Below, piece after piece: positions 37,049 to 48,274 of a DNA stretch of 64,000 nucleotides. This DNA comes from Leptospira saintgironsiae (lineage in GTDB: Bacteria; Spirochaetota; Leptospiria; Leptospirales; Leptospiraceae), in contig NZ_NPDR01000004.1 of the NCBI RefSeq assembly GCF_002811765.1, positions 124,001-188,000 of the forward strand, written 5' to 3'. Position 1 is the stretch's first letter; each line of letters starts with the position of its first letter. The notes under the pieces were generated by a model. It saw only the letters and a list, made by a program, of their open reading frames with translations. It did no database searches and was not told the origin of the DNA. Both the position numbers and the translations under genes were made by a program.

Positions 37049-37075
37049 GACGCATCTGGAGGATTGCTTGTGACA
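37049..37075 (-). promoter_or_regulatory. ECF41-type promoter
   Basis: On the minus strand TGTCACA (37075-37069) and CGTC (37052-37049) are separated by exactly 16 bp. This equals the conserved target promoter described for ECF41 sigma factors. It lies 24 bp before the ATG of the oxidoreductase gene, whose operon encodes the sigma factor itself. Confidence 0.85.
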
Positions 37076-37177
37076 TTGTTTGTAATTTTCTTTGAGAAGA
37101 GGTCTCAGGTGACTTTGGAATGGTTTTGATTAGGAGATTGACAGAGGCATTCTTTTGAGCATCCTGGATAAGGAACT

Positions 37178-38116
37178 ATGAAGCGTATTTTTTTCCTGAT
37201 CTTATTCTTGATTTCGATCTTAGGATTGATTGTATGTAAGGAAAAAAAGCCAATCCCTGAATTGGAAAGATTCGTTGTTAAAAGTGTAATTCATCCTAGT
37301 AATAACCCATTCAATCAAGAAAAAGTAGAGCTGGGTAAGACTCTTTATTTCGATTCCAGACTTTCTTTTAACCAAGATGTAAGTTGCGCAAGCTGCCATA
37401 ATACAGCTTCTCCTTCCGAAGGTTTTCCTCGTACTAAAATCCATAATCCTGCTCCTTCTCTTACCAATGTCGCATTGTATAAGGATGTATTTAAGGATCC
37501 GGAAGCAAAAGAGTTAGAAGATCTTGTAAAAGATAAAGTTCATTCAAAATTATTATTCCAAAACGAAACAAAGCTTATCCAAAGGATTTCTTCTATCCAA
37601 GGGTATAAGGAACTTTTTGAAAGGGCTTACGGAGATCCTGAGATTTCAGGAGAAAGAATAGTTTTAGCACTTTCTACCTTCCAAAGAACTATCGTAAGTA
37701 AAAATTCAAGCTTCGATAAATTTGTGATGGGAGAAGAGACTGCACTCACTCCGGCACAGATCCGTGGTTGGGATGTTTTCCAGAACAAGGCAAAATGTAT
37801 CCAATGTCACCAAGGCCCTAACTTCTCCGATTCTGAATTACATACAACTGGTCTCGCAGGTATCAAAGATAAGGTGAGAACTCCTACATTAAGAGATGTT
37901 ACCAAAAAGAAAACATTCATGCATAATGGGATTTTTGGATCGATTGAAGATACTGTGAACCATTTCGCAGAAGGTGGTCATTCCAAGGCAGTCCATGATC
38001 CAATGTTAAGACCTGCTGAACTTTCAGATCAGGATAAAAAGGATTTAATTGAGTTCTTAAAAGCATTAGAAGGGGAGCCAATCCAATTGGAAATCCCTTC
38101 TATTCCAAAAGCTTAA
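37178..38116 (+). CDS. di-haem cytochrome c peroxidase (MauG/CcpA family), lipoprotein
   Basis: A 312-residue periplasmic di-haem enzyme that reduces hydrogen peroxide with electrons from cytochromes. The leader ends LGLIVC (Cys20), a lipobox, so it is membrane anchored. Haem sites are C70-ASCH and C207-IQCH. Typical surrounding motifs are ELGKTLYFDSRLSFNQDVSC, ALSTFQRTIVS and FMHNGIFGSIEDTVNHF. Its maturation needs the Ccm proteins coded at 18.1-21.3 kb. Divergent from the ECF41 operon. Confidence 0.93.
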   Translation: MKRIFFLILFLISILGLIVCKEKKPIPELERFVVKSVIHPSNNPFNQEKVELGKTLYFDSRLSFNQDVSCASCHNTASPSEGFPRTKIHNPAPSLTNVALYKDVFKDPEAKELEDLVKDKVHSKLLFQNETKLIQRISSIQGYKELFERAYGDPEISGERIVLALSTFQRTIVSKNSSFDKFVMGEETALTPAQIRGWDVFQNKAKCIQCHQGPNFSDSELHTTGLAGIKDKVRTPTLRDVTKKKTFMHNGIFGSIEDTVNHFAEGGHSKAVHDPMLRPAELSDQDKKDLIEFLKALEGEPIQLEIPSIPKA

Positions 38117-38125
38117 TAGATTGTA

Positions 38126-39769
38126 TTAATTATTAGAAGGAGTAGCTTGTTGCGCTCGAGCTACTTCATTTTTGATGATCGTGTCTACGATCTCATCCAC
38201 ATTCACTCCGAACTTTTCGAAAACGGAATTTCTTGCTAGTTCGTAGCGAATGATATCCACGTTAAAATTGATCCTTGCTTGAGCCACTTGTAACTCAGCT
38301 TGGATTAAACCATCCAGAGCAGACTTAACTAATACTGCAGTAAATCTTCCCTGATTGAAACGTGCTTGGACACCTTTGTAAAACTTCTCCGCTTCTTCCT
38401 TACGAGTATTAGCGGTTTCTAAAAGATCCTGTCCTGCAACGATTGCATAATATCTATTATCCAATTCTTCTTTGATCAGAGTTCTTAATTCTGTTTCTTG
38501 TTTCGACAAGATATCCAGTTTAAGTTTTGCATCTCTGATATCGGTTTGGATCCCAGTATCGAATAGAGGGTAAGATAAAGCGAAGTTTAAAGTTTTTTCA
38601 GGATACTTAAAAGACATCATCCCAGTATCAGGATTTACATAGTTCGTTTGAGGATTTAAGAATGTTTGTCCTCTTGTAGAATAACTTCCTGTAATTTTTA
38701 AAGAAGGCATGTCTTCTGCATTTTTGATCTTCAGTTCTAATTCTGCGATCTGTCTTTGGCGGATCAAATTTTTCAGATCGATCCTATGATCTAATGCATA
38801 TTGATAATCTTTAGTAGGGTTAATATCGTTTGGAACTTTTTCTTGAAGATCAGTGATCCCAGAAATTTTAGAACTTGGATCCACATTTAAAACCCGGATC
38901 AAATTTCTTTCTGCTTCTGATCTTGAAAGTTTTGCTCTTTCTAAACTATTTTCAGTTTGAGTGAGAGCACTATTCCATTGGTTGACCTCAAATCCCTCGG
39001 AGAGACCAAGATTACGTTTCCTAACAGTCAAATCCCTGATATTCTTAGTATTCTTTTCTAATCTATCGAAAGTTTCTACCTGAGAATCATAAACGCTTAA
39101 ACTCCAATAATCTACCAGAGTTTTCACTACAAGTTGAGCGAGAATATTAACTAGCTCATCTCTACGAATGACTGCGTTTTGTTGTAATACTTTTTGTTTT
39201 TCCTTCTCCGTCTGGCCGAAGGAATACTTTAAAAGTTCCTGACCAAGAGTTACAGTCAATGCATCTGTGTATTGAGGAGGAGCAGCTAAATAAGAACCCA
39301 CCGCACCTAGCCTTGCAGCAGCTGCCTGAGTCTCGAATGCGTCCGCGTCAAATCGAGTATGGCTAAGTTCTAAGCTAAAATAGGTCAGAGTCTGGAAGTT
39401 TTTTTGGATCCCTACGTTTACCCGATCGTTTGAGATCTTTGTTCCGGAGAGAACGTTATTATTATTCAGAGGAAGATTAGTTTTTGTTTTCGAAAAACCG
39501 CCGACCAGCGTCCATGCATATTGAGATAGATTTTTTAACTCGGCAGTATCCGCTTTCACGAATTCCATCCCAGCGTTTCTAACTGTGATATTATTCGCTA
39601 GGACATAATTGACCGCTTCTTTCAAAGTAAGTTTAAGAACTCTAGGCCTATTTTGAAGGGAAGGGTCTAACTCTTGGGCGAAGTGGGAGGTTGAAAAACC
39701 AAAAGCTCCGACAAGCAAGAGTCGCAGATAAAATTTCCTTAACGAAGGAATATTTGCAGGCCTAAGCAT
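38126..39769 (-). CDS. TolC-family outer membrane protein
   Basis: A ~547-residue outer-membrane efflux-type protein. A signal peptide ([20 protein letters not shown], cleavage before AQELDP) is followed by two OEP repeats, seen as [20 protein letters not shown], the coiled coils with [20 protein letters not shown] and the second repeat [20 protein letters not shown]. The start is uncertain: ATG 39769 or 39796, or TTG 39823. No pump or adaptor is adjacent, so its partner is unknown. Confidence 0.82.
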   Translation of the reverse strand: MLRPANIPSLRKFYLRLLLVGAFGFSTSHFAQELDPSLQNRPRVLKLTLKEAVNYVLANNITVRNAGMEFVKADTAELKNLSQYAWTLVGGFSKTKTNLPLNNNNVLSGTKISNDRVNVGIQKNFQTLTYFSLELSHTRFDADAFETQAAAARLGAVGSYLAAPPQYTDALTVTLGQELLKYSFGQTEKEKQKVLQQNAVIRRDELVNILAQLVVKTLVDYWSLSVYDSQVETFDRLEKNTKNIRDLTVRKRNLGLSEGFEVNQWNSALTQTENSLERAKLSRSEAERNLIRVLNVDPSSKISGITDLQEKVPNDINPTKDYQYALDHRIDLKNLIRQRQIAELELKIKNAEDMPSLKITGSYSTRGQTFLNPQTNYVNPDTGMMSFKYPEKTLNFALSYPLFDTGIQTDIRDAKLKLDILSKQETELRTLIKEELDNRYYAIVAGQDLLETANTRKEEAEKFYKGVQARFNQGRFTAVLVKSALDGLIQAELQVAQARINFNVDIIRYELARNSVFEKFGVNVDEIVDTIIKNEVARAQQATPSNN

Positions 39770-39864
39770 AATGTCGTTGGTCTTCCTACGGAGCATGGTT
39801 TTTGGTTCGGAAGAATTTGCCAAATCGAAAAATCTAAAGTAAAAGTCTAGACAGCTTAAAATCG

Positions 39865-41952
39865 ATGAAAACTCCAGATAAAAAATTGAACCGACTCGCG
39901 TCTGAAAAAAGTCCTTATCTACTCCAACATTCTACTAATCCTGTAGACTGGTTTCCTTGGTCCGAAGAGGCGTTTGCAAAGGCAAAATCCGAGAATAAAA
40001 TAATCTTCTTATCCATCGGTTACGCTACTTGTCATTGGTGCCATGTAATGGAGAAGGAATCGTTTGAGAATGAAACCACTGCAGAGGTTTTAAATAGAGA
40101 TTACGTTTCCATTAAGGTGGACCGGGAAGAAAGACCAGACGTGGATCGGATCTATATGGATGCGTTACATGCCATGGGACAGCAGGGAGGCTGGCCTTTG
40201 AATATGTTTTTAACACCTGAAGGTAAACCGATTACAGGTGGGACTTATTTTCCTCCAGCTCCTAAATATGGCCGAAAAAGTTTCACAGACGTTTTGGGAA
40301 TTTTAACCGGTTTATGGAAGGATAAAAAAGAAGAATTACTCGAGGCTTCCGAAGATCTAACCAAACATTTAAAAGAATCTGAGGAAACGAGAGCGCTTGC
40401 TGATACATCTGGGCTCCCATCTCCTGGACCGGAAGTATTCGAGAATGGTTTTTTATTATACGATCGATTGTACGATCCAGACTATGCAGGTTTCAAATCC
40501 AATTCCGTAAATAAATTTCCTCCCAGCATGGGACTCAGCTTTTTATTACGTTATCATAAATCTACAGGAGAACCAAAAGCTCTCGAAATGGTAGAAGAGA
40601 CTCTTACTGCAATGAAAAAGGGTGGGATCTATGACCAGATCGGTGGGGGACTTTGTAGATATTCCACTGACCATCATTGGTTGGTCCCACATTTCGAGAA
40701 GATGTTGTACGATAACTCACTCTTCTTGGAAGCATTAGTAGAATGTTACCAGGCAGTTGGGGAAGAAAAATACAAAGCCTATGCCTACGATGTAATTGAA
40801 TATCTTCATAGAGACATGAGATTACAAGGTGGCGGGATCGCAAGTGCAGAAGACGCAGATTCGGAAGGAGAAGAGGGCTTATTCTATCTTTGGACAAAAG
40901 AAGAAATAAGAGAAGTTTGTGGACAAGACTCTTCTCTCTTAGATGAATTTTGGAATATAACCGAAAAAGGAAATTTCGAAGAAAGAAATATTCTACACGA
41001 ATCTTTTAGAATGAATTTCTCCAGGCTACATGGTTTGGAACCTTCCGAATTAGAAGAGATTGTTTCCAGGAACAGAAAGAAACTTTTAGAAAAACGTTCG
41101 AGTAGGATCAGGCCTCTTAGGGATGATAAAATCTTATTCTCTTGGAACTGTTTGTACATCAAGGCTCTAACAAAAGCTGCAATGGCATTTGGAGATGGGG
41201 ATCTGCTACGAGAAGCCGAAGAAACATATAAGTTTTTAGAAAATAATCTGATCCGAGAAGATGGCCGATTACTCAGAAGATTTAGAGAAGGAGAAGCTAG
41301 ATTTTTAGCATATAGCACTGATTATGCTGAGTTTGTTTTGGCTTCCTTGTATTTATTCCAAGCTGGAAAAGGATTCAGATATTTAGAGAATGCGATCCGA
41401 TACACTGGAGAAGCAATCCGACTTTTCAGAAGTCCTTCCGGTGTATTTTTTGATTCAGGAATTGATGGAGAGACATTACTCAGAAGAACAGTAGATGGGT
41501 ATGATGGAGTGGAGCCTTCTGCAAATAGTTCCTTTGCTACAGCATTTGTTTTACTTTCAAAATTAGGTGTAGTGGATTCGGAAAAATATCTGCAATATGC
41601 GGATTCAATCTTCTCCTATTTCAAACCGGAAATGGAAACATACCCAATGAATTATCCATACATGCTATCTGCATTATGGCTCAGAAAATCTCCAGGAAGA
41701 GAACTTGCAGTAGTATATTCTTCCCAGGAAGAATTATTACCTATCTGGAAGGGAGTTGGCTCTTTATTTTTACCCGAAACAGTGCTTGTATGGGCTAATG
41801 ATAAGGAAGCAGAAGAGAATGGAGAAAAATTCTTACTTCTAAAGAACAGAAATTCTGGAGGAGGAGTGAAAGCTTACGTCTGCGTAGGATTTCACTGCGA
41901 ACTTCCAGTATCAGACTGGTCTAGCTTAAGGGAAAAATTAATAGAAGATTAA
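39865..41952 (+). CDS. thioredoxin-domain DUF255 protein (YyaL/SSP411-like)
   Basis: A 695-residue protein. The N-terminal DUF255 thioredoxin-like domain (1-165) has [20 protein letters not shown] and the redox motif CHWCHVM. It continues into an (alpha/alpha)6 barrel similar to N-acylglucosamine 2-epimerases ([56 protein letters not shown]). The family is widely conserved but has no settled function. The 3' end overlaps the convergent rsfS by four bases. Confidence 0.93.
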   Translation: MKTPDKKLNRLASEKSPYLLQHSTNPVDWFPWSEEAFAKAKSENKIIFLSIGYATCHWCHVMEKESFENETTAEVLNRDYVSIKVDREERPDVDRIYMDALHAMGQQGGWPLNMFLTPEGKPITGGTYFPPAPKYGRKSFTDVLGILTGLWKDKKEELLEASEDLTKHLKESEETRALADTSGLPSPGPEVFENGFLLYDRLYDPDYAGFKSNSVNKFPPSMGLSFLLRYHKSTGEPKALEMVEETLTAMKKGGIYDQIGGGLCRYSTDHHWLVPHFEKMLYDNSLFLEALVECYQAVGEEKYKAYAYDVIEYLHRDMRLQGGGIASAEDADSEGEEGLFYLWTKEEIREVCGQDSSLLDEFWNITEKGNFEERNILHESFRMNFSRLHGLEPSELEEIVSRNRKKLLEKRSSRIRPLRDDKILFSWNCLYIKALTKAAMAFGDGDLLREAEETYKFLENNLIREDGRLLRRFREGEARFLAYSTDYAEFVLASLYLFQAGKGFRYLENAIRYTGEAIRLFRSPSGVFFDSGIDGETLLRRTVDGYDGVEPSANSSFATAFVLLSKLGVVDSEKYLQYADSIFSYFKPEMETYPMNYPYMLSALWLRKSPGRELAVVYSSQEELLPIWKGVGSLFLPETVLVWANDKEAEENGEKFLLLKNRNSGGGVKAYVCVGFHCELPVSDWSSLREKLIED

Positions 41953-42326
41953 GAGAGTTCTATTCTCTCTGCATCTCTCCAAAGCCTGTCTAGATTATAA
42001 TATTCTCTTTTTTCAGGAGTCATGATATGGACTATAAATTCGCCGTAGTCCAATAAGGTCCAACCTGAAGAAGAGGATGTTCCTGTTTTATCAGTCTCTT
42101 TATGAGGTAGTTTAAAACCTTTTAATGCTTTTTTGATCTCTCTTGCTACTGCATTCGCTTGTACAGCAGAGTTCACAGTACAGATCAAAAAGAAACTTAA
42201 GTATGAATGCACTGATTCCAGGTTTAAAACCGCAATCTCTTCGCATTTTTTATCCTGCATGATCTTGTGGATAGTTTTCAGGATTTCCATTGTGTTTTCC
42301 GGGGTGTTTTTAGGAGAAGGACTCAT
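41949..42326 (-). CDS. rsfS: ribosome silencing factor RsfS
   Basis: A 125-residue RsfS/Iojap protein that binds L14 and blocks subunit joining when nutrients are scarce. Signatures: [39 protein letters not shown] and [30 protein letters not shown]. It is the last gene of the nadD-yqeK-lytR-rsfS group. Confidence 0.95.
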   Translation of the reverse strand: MSPSPKNTPENTMEILKTIHKIMQDKKCEEIAVLNLESVHSYLSFFLICTVNSAVQANAVAREIKKALKGFKLPHKETDKTGTSSSSGWTLLDYGEFIVHIMTPEKREYYNLDRLWRDAERIELS

Positions 42327-42328
42327 AT

Positions 42329-43477
42329 TTATTTTTTAGGCTCTATATCGGATCCAAGGAGAACTGTAGAATCGAGCCCTAGATCCTTTCTTAATACATG
42401 ATATACTTTTGTTTTTTCTAATATGGAGGAAATTTTATCCGCCACTGCAGTATTCCCGGAACGATCTAATATGATCGTTTTTTTGATATCTTTGGTCCAG
42501 GCGTTATCAACGGAAAGGACTTTGATCCTTTTGTCTGCCAAAGTAGTTCTTACATCTTTTGCAAGACCAGCAACATCAGTTCCGTTCAGTACTTCTGTTC
42601 TCGCATATTCTCCATCTGTGAAAATTTCAGCAGATACATCTTTATGAAATTTTCGAATGGCTACTGATGCTCTGGCGGGATCCGCAGTTAAGAATAAACG
42701 TCTAGTTTTAGGATCTAATGCAGGCTCTCCGGGAAGTTCAGTAATCCCGAATGCAAGTCTATGAGAAGTAGCAAATTTTAAAAGGGTGTAAAAATCTTCT
42801 TTGGAAAAATCAGAATCTACTAAACTGAAAACCATCTCTGACCAAAATGAATTCAATAATTCTTTGTTTTCATACAAAGTTTCGTAAACAGACAAAACTG
42901 CACTTTCTTGTCTACTGATACGATCCAGATAATCTAAGGTTTCTTTTTTATCCATATAAGAAACGTAATCATACGCGTCTTCTCCTGAATAAGAATACAA
43001 ACCAGGTTCTCTCACGTAAGAAGGAGAGATCCTGTTAGTACGATTATCCGTGTATAAATTCACGCCACCCAAGATATCTACTATCTTAATAAAAGAAGAA
43101 GCATTGATCTTTACCGTATAATTCGGCTTGGAACCTAAGATATCCTGGACTGCATCTTTTACCGCAGAAGTGGCCTTGGATTTTATTTGTTCTAAACTAT
43201 CTTCCGGATCTTCGAATGTAGTGATCGGATGAAAGAAGAATAAGCCGACTCTTTCTTGAGAAGGGAAGATGGTGGCTAAAAATCCGAATTCATATACATC
43301 GTCGTTTCCTACAGCATGGAAAAGTATATGGATCGGTTTACCTGAACTGATCTTTTCGTCCAGGCCTGTTCTTCTAAAATTACGAAATAGGAAAAATAAT
43401 AACGCCAAAAATAGAAAGCCTGCAGCGATCCATAATGGAATAAGATTAAAAGGTCGAATCGGTTTGTTAGGACTCAA
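42329..43477 (-). CDS. LytR-CpsA-Psr family protein with LytR_C domain
   Basis: A 382-residue membrane-anchored protein (anchor about residues 11-30, [20 protein letters not shown]). It has a LCP-like domain ([37 protein letters not shown]) and a C-terminal LytR_C domain ([20 protein letters not shown]). LCP enzymes attach glycans to peptidoglycan; the catalytic Asp/Arg set is not clearly complete here. The start is TTG with GAGG seven bases upstream. Confidence 0.82.
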   Translation of the reverse strand: MSPNKPIRPFNLIPLWIAAGFLFLALLFFLFRNFRRTGLDEKISSGKPIHILFHAVGNDDVYEFGFLATIFPSQERVGLFFFHPITTFEDPEDSLEQIKSKATSAVKDAVQDILGSKPNYTVKINASSFIKIVDILGGVNLYTDNRTNRISPSYVREPGLYSYSGEDAYDYVSYMDKKETLDYLDRISRQESAVLSVYETLYENKELLNSFWSEMVFSLVDSDFSKEDFYTLLKFATSHRLAFGITELPGEPALDPKTRRLFLTADPARASVAIRKFHKDVSAEIFTDGEYARTEVLNGTDVAGLAKDVRTTLADKRIKVLSVDNAWTKDIKKTIILDRSGNTAVADKISSILEKTKVYHVLRKDLGLDSTVLLGSDIEPKK

Positions 43478-43519
43478 GTCAAAGCCTCGGATTCCATTCA
43501 GAAAGAAAAAATAACCCTG

Positions 43520-44113
43520 TCAATTGGATAATTTTCCCAAGGCGAAATGATACATGGAGATGGTCCTTTTATGGATTTCTCTTTTATGATCCAAAAGGTC
43601 CTGCATGGTATGGACTGCCTTATTCAAAACGGCAGAGTATAGATTCTCCCTGGCCTTATTTCTCCATTCTGAATATTCCTTTTGTCTTTCTGCAAACTCA
43701 GAACCTAAAAAGTCGGCAGCATACAATATATAATCCAAAAGATTCAGATCGTCTCCACCTAATGTATGGTGTTTAACTGCATCTAAAACAGATCTTGTTT
43801 TTAAACCATATTCTGACTCCAGATAATAAGCAGCAGATCTGGAATGCCAAGCAGCTTCTGGAAGTTTAGAAGATTCAGAGTCTCCTAATTTTGCAAAAAG
43901 TTCCAAATGAAATTCTTTGGTCTTTTGTTTGGTGATATCATGGACCACACCGGCTAAATAAGCTTCCTTGGTTTCATTCGGAGAATGGATGTTTGCGAGT
44001 TCTTCTGCGATCTCGGCCACCCTAAGGCTATGCTCCCAACGGGTCTTAGTGATCTCATTTGGAACAATATCTTTAAAATATTTTATCTGTTCAGGGGTAG
44101 TGGTCGGAAGCAT
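43520..44113 (-). CDS. yqeK: YqeK-type HD-domain hydrolase
   Basis: A 197-residue HD-superfamily protein with RWEHSLRVAEIAEELANIHS, the HD pair in GVVHDITKQKT, and KHHTLGGDDLNLLDYILYAA. YqeK members hydrolyse diadenosine tetraphosphate and usually follow nadD, as here. It lies 20 bp downstream of nadD. Confidence 0.92.
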   Translation of the reverse strand: MLPTTTPEQIKYFKDIVPNEITKTRWEHSLRVAEIAEELANIHSPNETKEAYLAGVVHDITKQKTKEFHLELFAKLGDSESSKLPEAAWHSRSAAYYLESEYGLKTRSVLDAVKHHTLGGDDLNLLDYILYAADFLGSEFAERQKEYSEWRNKARENLYSAVLNKAVHTMQDLLDHKREIHKRTISMYHFALGKLSN

Positions 44114-44133
44114 CTGTAAGTATGATTGGTCGT

Positions 44134-44742
44134 TTAAGTGTAAGATCTATTCTTAAGTATGATATCCCACACTTCATTCGATAATGCAATCGGTTTCCTA
44201 TTATCCAAAATACATTTAGGAAGTTCTTCTCTTAAATCAACAGAAGCAGCTTCTATGATCCGATTTTGTAAAAATACGATCTTATTTTGGAATTTTTGCA
44301 GGTTTTCATTCGGGGGAATAGATTCTGAAAATCTTCTGAACACCAAAAGAGAATGTAACTTATCTAAAATATTTTCCCAGTTTTTCCATTTATGGAATTC
44401 TGAATAATTATCTTCTCCGATTAGAAGTGTAAGCACTGCATCCGGCTTTATATTCAGAAGTTCTAAAATAGTTGCTTCAGTATAACTGGGAGTTTCCCTT
44501 TTGATTTCCCAGTCCCAAACCTTTGTATTTGGAAAATTTTGGAATTGAGCCTGAACAAGATCTAAGATTAGTTCAGGAGAAGTTTTTTTATTCTGTTTCC
44601 AGGGAGATATATGATTCGGAATAATCAGAAGTTCTTGGGCATTTTGAAAATTCTCCCAAAAACTTTTGACCACTTCTACATGGCCTAGATGAGGAGGATC
44701 AAAACTCCCGCCAAAAACTCCGACCAAACCGGAAGAGTTCAT
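44134..44742 (-). CDS. nadD: nicotinate-nucleotide adenylyltransferase
   Basis: A 202-residue enzyme that makes deamido-NAD from nicotinate mononucleotide and ATP. The nucleotide-binding motif GVFGGSFDPPHLGHVEV, the IPNHISPWK loop and LIGEDNYSEFHKWKNWENIL are visible; the usual C-terminal SSTxIR is changed to EAASVDLREELPK. First of the nadD-yqeK-lytR-rsfS group. Confidence 0.93.
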   Translation of the reverse strand: MNSSGLVGVFGGSFDPPHLGHVEVVKSFWENFQNAQELLIIPNHISPWKQNKKTSPELILDLVQAQFQNFPNTKVWDWEIKRETPSYTEATILELLNIKPDAVLTLLIGEDNYSEFHKWKNWENILDKLHSLLVFRRFSESIPPNENLQKFQNKIVFLQNRIIEAASVDLREELPKCILDNRKPIALSNEVWDIILKNRSYT

Positions 44743-44759
44743 TAAAGGTAGAAGGTCCC

Positions 44760-46022
44760 TTATCCTCGGACCTGTCCTTCTCCTTCCGCGTATGTTGTTG
44801 TAGTTGTAAGATGTACAAGACCCATCGGACCTCTTACATGCAATTTACCTGTTGAAATTCCAACTTCTGCTCCGAGTCCGAATTCTCCTCCATCATGAAA
44901 ACGAGTAGAGATATTCACAAAGATTGCTGCGGAATCCAAGGAACGACTAAAAAAGTTCGCAGCACTTACATCCTCAGTTACAATTGCTTCCGTATGACCA
45001 GAGCTAGTCGCCTCTATGAATTCGATCGCTTCTTCTATTTTATCCACAGTTTTGACGGAAAATCTTAGATCTAAAAATTCTTCTAAGTAATCTTCTTCTT
45101 TAACAGGTTGGCCTTGAGGAAAAATTGCAAGAGATCTTGGATCTAAAAGAAGTTGTACACCTTTAGATGCAAGTCCTTCTAATAATTCTTTAATATAAGG
45201 ATATTCGGAATGTATAATTAAGTTTTCTGCAGCATTACAAACTCCAGGTCTTTGAACCTTGGAATTTATCGCGATAGGTAAAACTTTTTTAGGATCTGCT
45301 GATTTATCTATATAAAGATTCACCACTCCCTTATCATGTTTTACCACAGGGATAAGAGAATTTTCAGAAACAAAGCGGATCAAACCTTCTCCGCCTCTTG
45401 GAACTACTATATCAATATAAGAAGTTTGTTTTAGGAAAGGGATCATATACTCTCTTTCCGTTCTATCTACGAAGGTAACTGCATTTGGAGGCAGACCTTC
45501 TTCTTTTAAACAATCTTGGAAAATTTTAGCAAGTATTGTATTGGAATGGATCGCTTCCGAACCGCCTCTCAAGATACATGCGTTCCCTGATTTGAAAGAT
45601 AAAGCTCCCACATCAATAGTAACATTTGGTCTGGATTCGTAGATCACCATGACCACACCTAATGGAACTCTTTTTGTATTTAAGCGAACTCCGTTTGGAA
45701 GAGTAGTTCCTCTTACGGTTTCTCCTACTGGATCAGGAAGAGCCTTAATTTCTAAAACTGCGTTAGATAAACTTTGGATCCTTTTTTCATCCAGAGTCAA
45801 TCTGTCCAAAAGTGCGGAAGATAATCCTTTTGATTTTCCCGCTTCTAGATCTTTTGCGTTCTCTTTTAAAATTTCGGATTTTCTGGAAACTAGTGCAGCA
45901 GCGAGCTTTTCCAAAACCTTATTCTTTTGGGAAGTAGGGATGGATCGAATTTGTCTGTAAGCATCTTTTGCAGATTTACAAAGTTCGTCTACATAGATAG
46001 ATTCTGCGGATCTTTGGATCAT
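44760..46022 (-). CDS. proA: glutamate-5-semialdehyde dehydrogenase
   Basis: A 420-residue NADPH-dependent enzyme, second step of proline synthesis. Motifs: [33 protein letters not shown], the catalytic Cys in [13 protein letters not shown], and [20 protein letters not shown]. Its start overlaps the proB stop by ATGA. Confidence 0.95.
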   Translation of the reverse strand: MIQRSAESIYVDELCKSAKDAYRQIRSIPTSQKNKVLEKLAAALVSRKSEILKENAKDLEAGKSKGLSSALLDRLTLDEKRIQSLSNAVLEIKALPDPVGETVRGTTLPNGVRLNTKRVPLGVVMVIYESRPNVTIDVGALSFKSGNACILRGGSEAIHSNTILAKIFQDCLKEEGLPPNAVTFVDRTEREYMIPFLKQTSYIDIVVPRGGEGLIRFVSENSLIPVVKHDKGVVNLYIDKSADPKKVLPIAINSKVQRPGVCNAAENLIIHSEYPYIKELLEGLASKGVQLLLDPRSLAIFPQGQPVKEEDYLEEFLDLRFSVKTVDKIEEAIEFIEATSSGHTEAIVTEDVSAANFFSRSLDSAAIFVNISTRFHDGGEFGLGAEVGISTGKLHVRGPMGLVHLTTTTTYAEGEGQVRG

Positions 46023-46879
46023 TCCTGACCTCCGTTACGTTTGGCTCGGAGAATGGATTTAATTTCCTCCTCCGTAAAGTTTTTCTTCTTACCGTTAGAG
46101 ACAACCAATGTCCCGAGTGTATTCGTTTCTATAAACTCACGCACGCAATTTTTAAGATTCCCGTCTATGATCCCGCAAGGAATTCCCGCCTCACTTGAGA
46201 TAGAAGCTGCCTTGAGTTTTGTATACATTCCTCCGGTGCCCGGGCCACTTGGGCCTCCTGCTTGGGAAAGTTCGGATTTTCCTACTTCTTCCAAGAAAGG
46301 GAGAAGTTTTCCATCTTTTAGAAAACCTTCTACACCTGTGAGTATGATCAGAAGATCTGCTTCTACGATTAGACTTACGATAGCAGAAAGAACGTCGTTA
46401 TCTCCGAATTTTACTTCTTCCGTGGCGACTGAATCGTTTTCGTTTACGATTGGTAGAATGCCCCAATCTAAAAGTTGTCGGAAAGTATTTTTCAGATTTT
46501 TAAATCCCTCCGGATTCTCCATATCGAGAACACCGAAAAGTATCTGAGCGATCGGAAGATTTACCTTAGAAAAAAAACTATCGTATAAGTTCACTAAGCG
46601 GTTTTGGCCCATTGCAGCCAGAGCTTGCTTTTCGGGGAGAGATTCTCCGGTTTCTTCTGAGTTTTGAAGTGTGGATAAAAGTTTTCTTCCTCTTGCGATT
46701 GCTCCAGAGGAAACTAAGATCACTTGTTTTCCAAGATCTCTTAGATGTCGTATGTCCGAAACCAGACTGAAAAGGAAATCATTCACTTCCTCTTCTGAGC
46801 CTGAAAGTCTTGCGGAACCTATCTTAATTACTATTTTATTTGATGTTTTGATTCTCTCGTTCAGATCATTTCTGTTCAT
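46019..46879 (-). CDS. proB: glutamate 5-kinase (kinase domain only)
   Basis: A 286-residue amino-acid kinase that phosphorylates glutamate for proline synthesis. Motifs: [65 protein letters not shown] and [14 protein letters not shown]. The protein ends right after the kinase fold; the C-terminal PUA domain of the 367-residue E. coli enzyme is absent. It overlaps obgE by 14 bases and proA by four. Confidence 0.94.
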   Translation of the reverse strand: MNRNDLNERIKTSNKIVIKIGSARLSGSEEEVNDFLFSLVSDIRHLRDLGKQVILVSSGAIARGRKLLSTLQNSEETGESLPEKQALAAMGQNRLVNLYDSFFSKVNLPIAQILFGVLDMENPEGFKNLKNTFRQLLDWGILPIVNENDSVATEEVKFGDNDVLSAIVSLIVEADLLIILTGVEGFLKDGKLLPFLEEVGKSELSQAGGPSGPGTGGMYTKLKAASISSEAGIPCGIIDGNLKNCVREFIETNTLGTLVVSNGKKKNFTEEEIKSILRAKRNGGQE

Positions 46880-47921
46880 CTGAATTTTCCCAGTGTTCTT
46901 CTTCGTTAAAATGTAATTCTTCCAATTCTTTTTGGAAAAAAGTGGAATCCATTACGGAAAGTAATTCTTCTAAATTGATTTCTTCTTGTGCGGAAATGGG
47001 GATCACCCTTCCCAAAGAAGAAACAGATTTGAGTAGTTCTTCCGTAAAACTCTGGTCTTCCCAGATATCTATTTTATTTAAAACGATCAAATGGGGTCGG
47101 TTTAGAAGTTCCGGGTTATAAGATCTTAATTCTGACTGAAGCATTCTGAAATCCTCTTGGATGTCCAATGCAGCGGCATCAAAAACGTATAATATACCTT
47201 TTACTCTTTCTATATGTCTTAAAAAAGAAAGTCCTAGGCCGATTCCTTTACTTGCACCTTCAATAATGCCGGGAATATCAGCCATGGTATAACGGTAAAT
47301 ATCTCCCTTTCTTTTAACCACACCTAGGTTAGGAGAAAGGGTAGTGAACGCATATCCTGCGATTTTAGGGTGAGCTTCTGTAATTTTAGAAAGTAGAGTA
47401 GACTTACCTGCATTAGGAAGTCCTACAATTCCAACATCCGCCAGAAGTTTGAGACTCAAGCGTAGATGTTTATATTCTCCATCTTCCCCAGGTTGAGAAA
47501 ATTTAGGAGTTTGGTGAGTAGAAGATTTGAAATGGGTATTACCCTTTCCTCCTCTTCCTCCTTTGACAACTTGGAATTCTCCGTCGTCTTTTACGAAATC
47601 GTAAAGTAGTTCTCCACTTTCTTCGTCAAAGACTTGGGTTCCGAGTGGAACAAAAAGGATTAGATCTTCTCCTTTTTTACCGGATCTTTCGTTACCTTCT
47701 CCAGGAAATCCGTCCTGTGCTCTAAATCTTCTTTTAGTAAGATAACGATCTAGGGTAACCATGGAAAGGTTAGCGCGTATAATTATATTACCGCCAATTC
47801 CTCCGTCACCACCATCAGGCCCTCCGAATTCCACATACTTCTCTCTTCTGAAATGCATGGATCCGGCTCCACCATGTCCGGCGGTAACTTCGATCAATAC
47901 TTCATCTAAAAACTTTTCCAT
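46866..47921 (-). CDS. obgE: GTPase ObgE/CgtA
   Basis: A 351-residue GTPase in 50S assembly and stress control. The Gly-rich Obg domain (1-158; [20 protein letters not shown]) and the G domain ([44 protein letters not shown]) are intact. It lacks a long C-terminal OCT domain, having only a short acidic tail. A strong terminator-like hairpin separates it from rpmA upstream, leaving only about 24 bp for a promoter. Confidence 0.95.
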   Translation of the reverse strand: MEKFLDEVLIEVTAGHGGAGSMHFRREKYVEFGGPDGGDGGIGGNIIIRANLSMVTLDRYLTKRRFRAQDGFPGEGNERSGKKGEDLILFVPLGTQVFDEESGELLYDFVKDDGEFQVVKGGRGGKGNTHFKSSTHQTPKFSQPGEDGEYKHLRLSLKLLADVGIVGLPNAGKSTLLSKITEAHPKIAGYAFTTLSPNLGVVKRKGDIYRYTMADIPGIIEGASKGIGLGLSFLRHIERVKGILYVFDAAALDIQEDFRMLQSELRSYNPELLNRPHLIVLNKIDIWEDQSFTEELLKSVSSLGRVIPISAQEEINLEELLSVMDSTFFQKELEELHFNEEEHWENSDEQK

Positions 47922-47944
47922 GTTGAATAAGGGCCCTAAAATAA

Positions 47945-47990
47945 AAAAAGAAAGGCTCGAGGAAAAAATCCCCGGAAGGCCTTTCTTTTT
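47945..47990. terminator. bidirectional terminator-like hairpin between rpmA and obgE
   Basis: Perfect 12-bp arms AAAAAGAAAGGC (47945-47956) and GCCTTTCTTTTT (47979-47990), with T-runs on both strands. On the minus strand it follows rpmA and ends 23 bp before the obgE start. Confidence 0.75.
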
Positions 47991-48017
47991 CCACGCACTA
48001 AATCTGAGATCTAATGC

Positions 48018-48272
48018 TTATTTCGGGTAAACGGAAACTTGAACTTTAGTTTTAGAAACTTGTTCAAATTTAACGTGACCTTCGACGAGAGAGTAAAGTG
48101 TATGATCTTTACCTACACCAACGTTTCTTCCGGCGTTCAGTCTGGTTCCTCTTTGACGAACAAGAATATTGCCCGCTAAAACCAACTCTCCACCAAAACG
48201 TTTTACACCAAGACGTTTGGATTGGGAATCACGTCCGTTTTTGGATGAACCGCCACCTTTCTTATGTGCCAT
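48018..48272 (-). CDS. rpmA: 50S ribosomal protein L27
   Basis: An 84-residue protein, N-terminus [20 protein letters not shown]. The Gly-rich tail reaching the peptidyl-transferase centre starts right after Met, so there is no N-terminal extension of the kind removed by Prp in Firmicutes. GGAGA precedes the ATG. Downstream of prp. Confidence 0.97.
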   Translation of the reverse strand: MAHKKGGGSSKNGRDSQSKRLGVKRFGGELVLAGNILVRQRGTRLNAGRNVGVGKDHTLYSLVEGHVKFEQVSKTKVQVSVYPK

Positions 48273-48274
48273 GT

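Noticed and set aside
45649..45960. 103-residue plus-strand frame opposite proA
   Set aside because: It lies wholly inside a conserved gene on the other strand and has no ribosome binding site or known motif.
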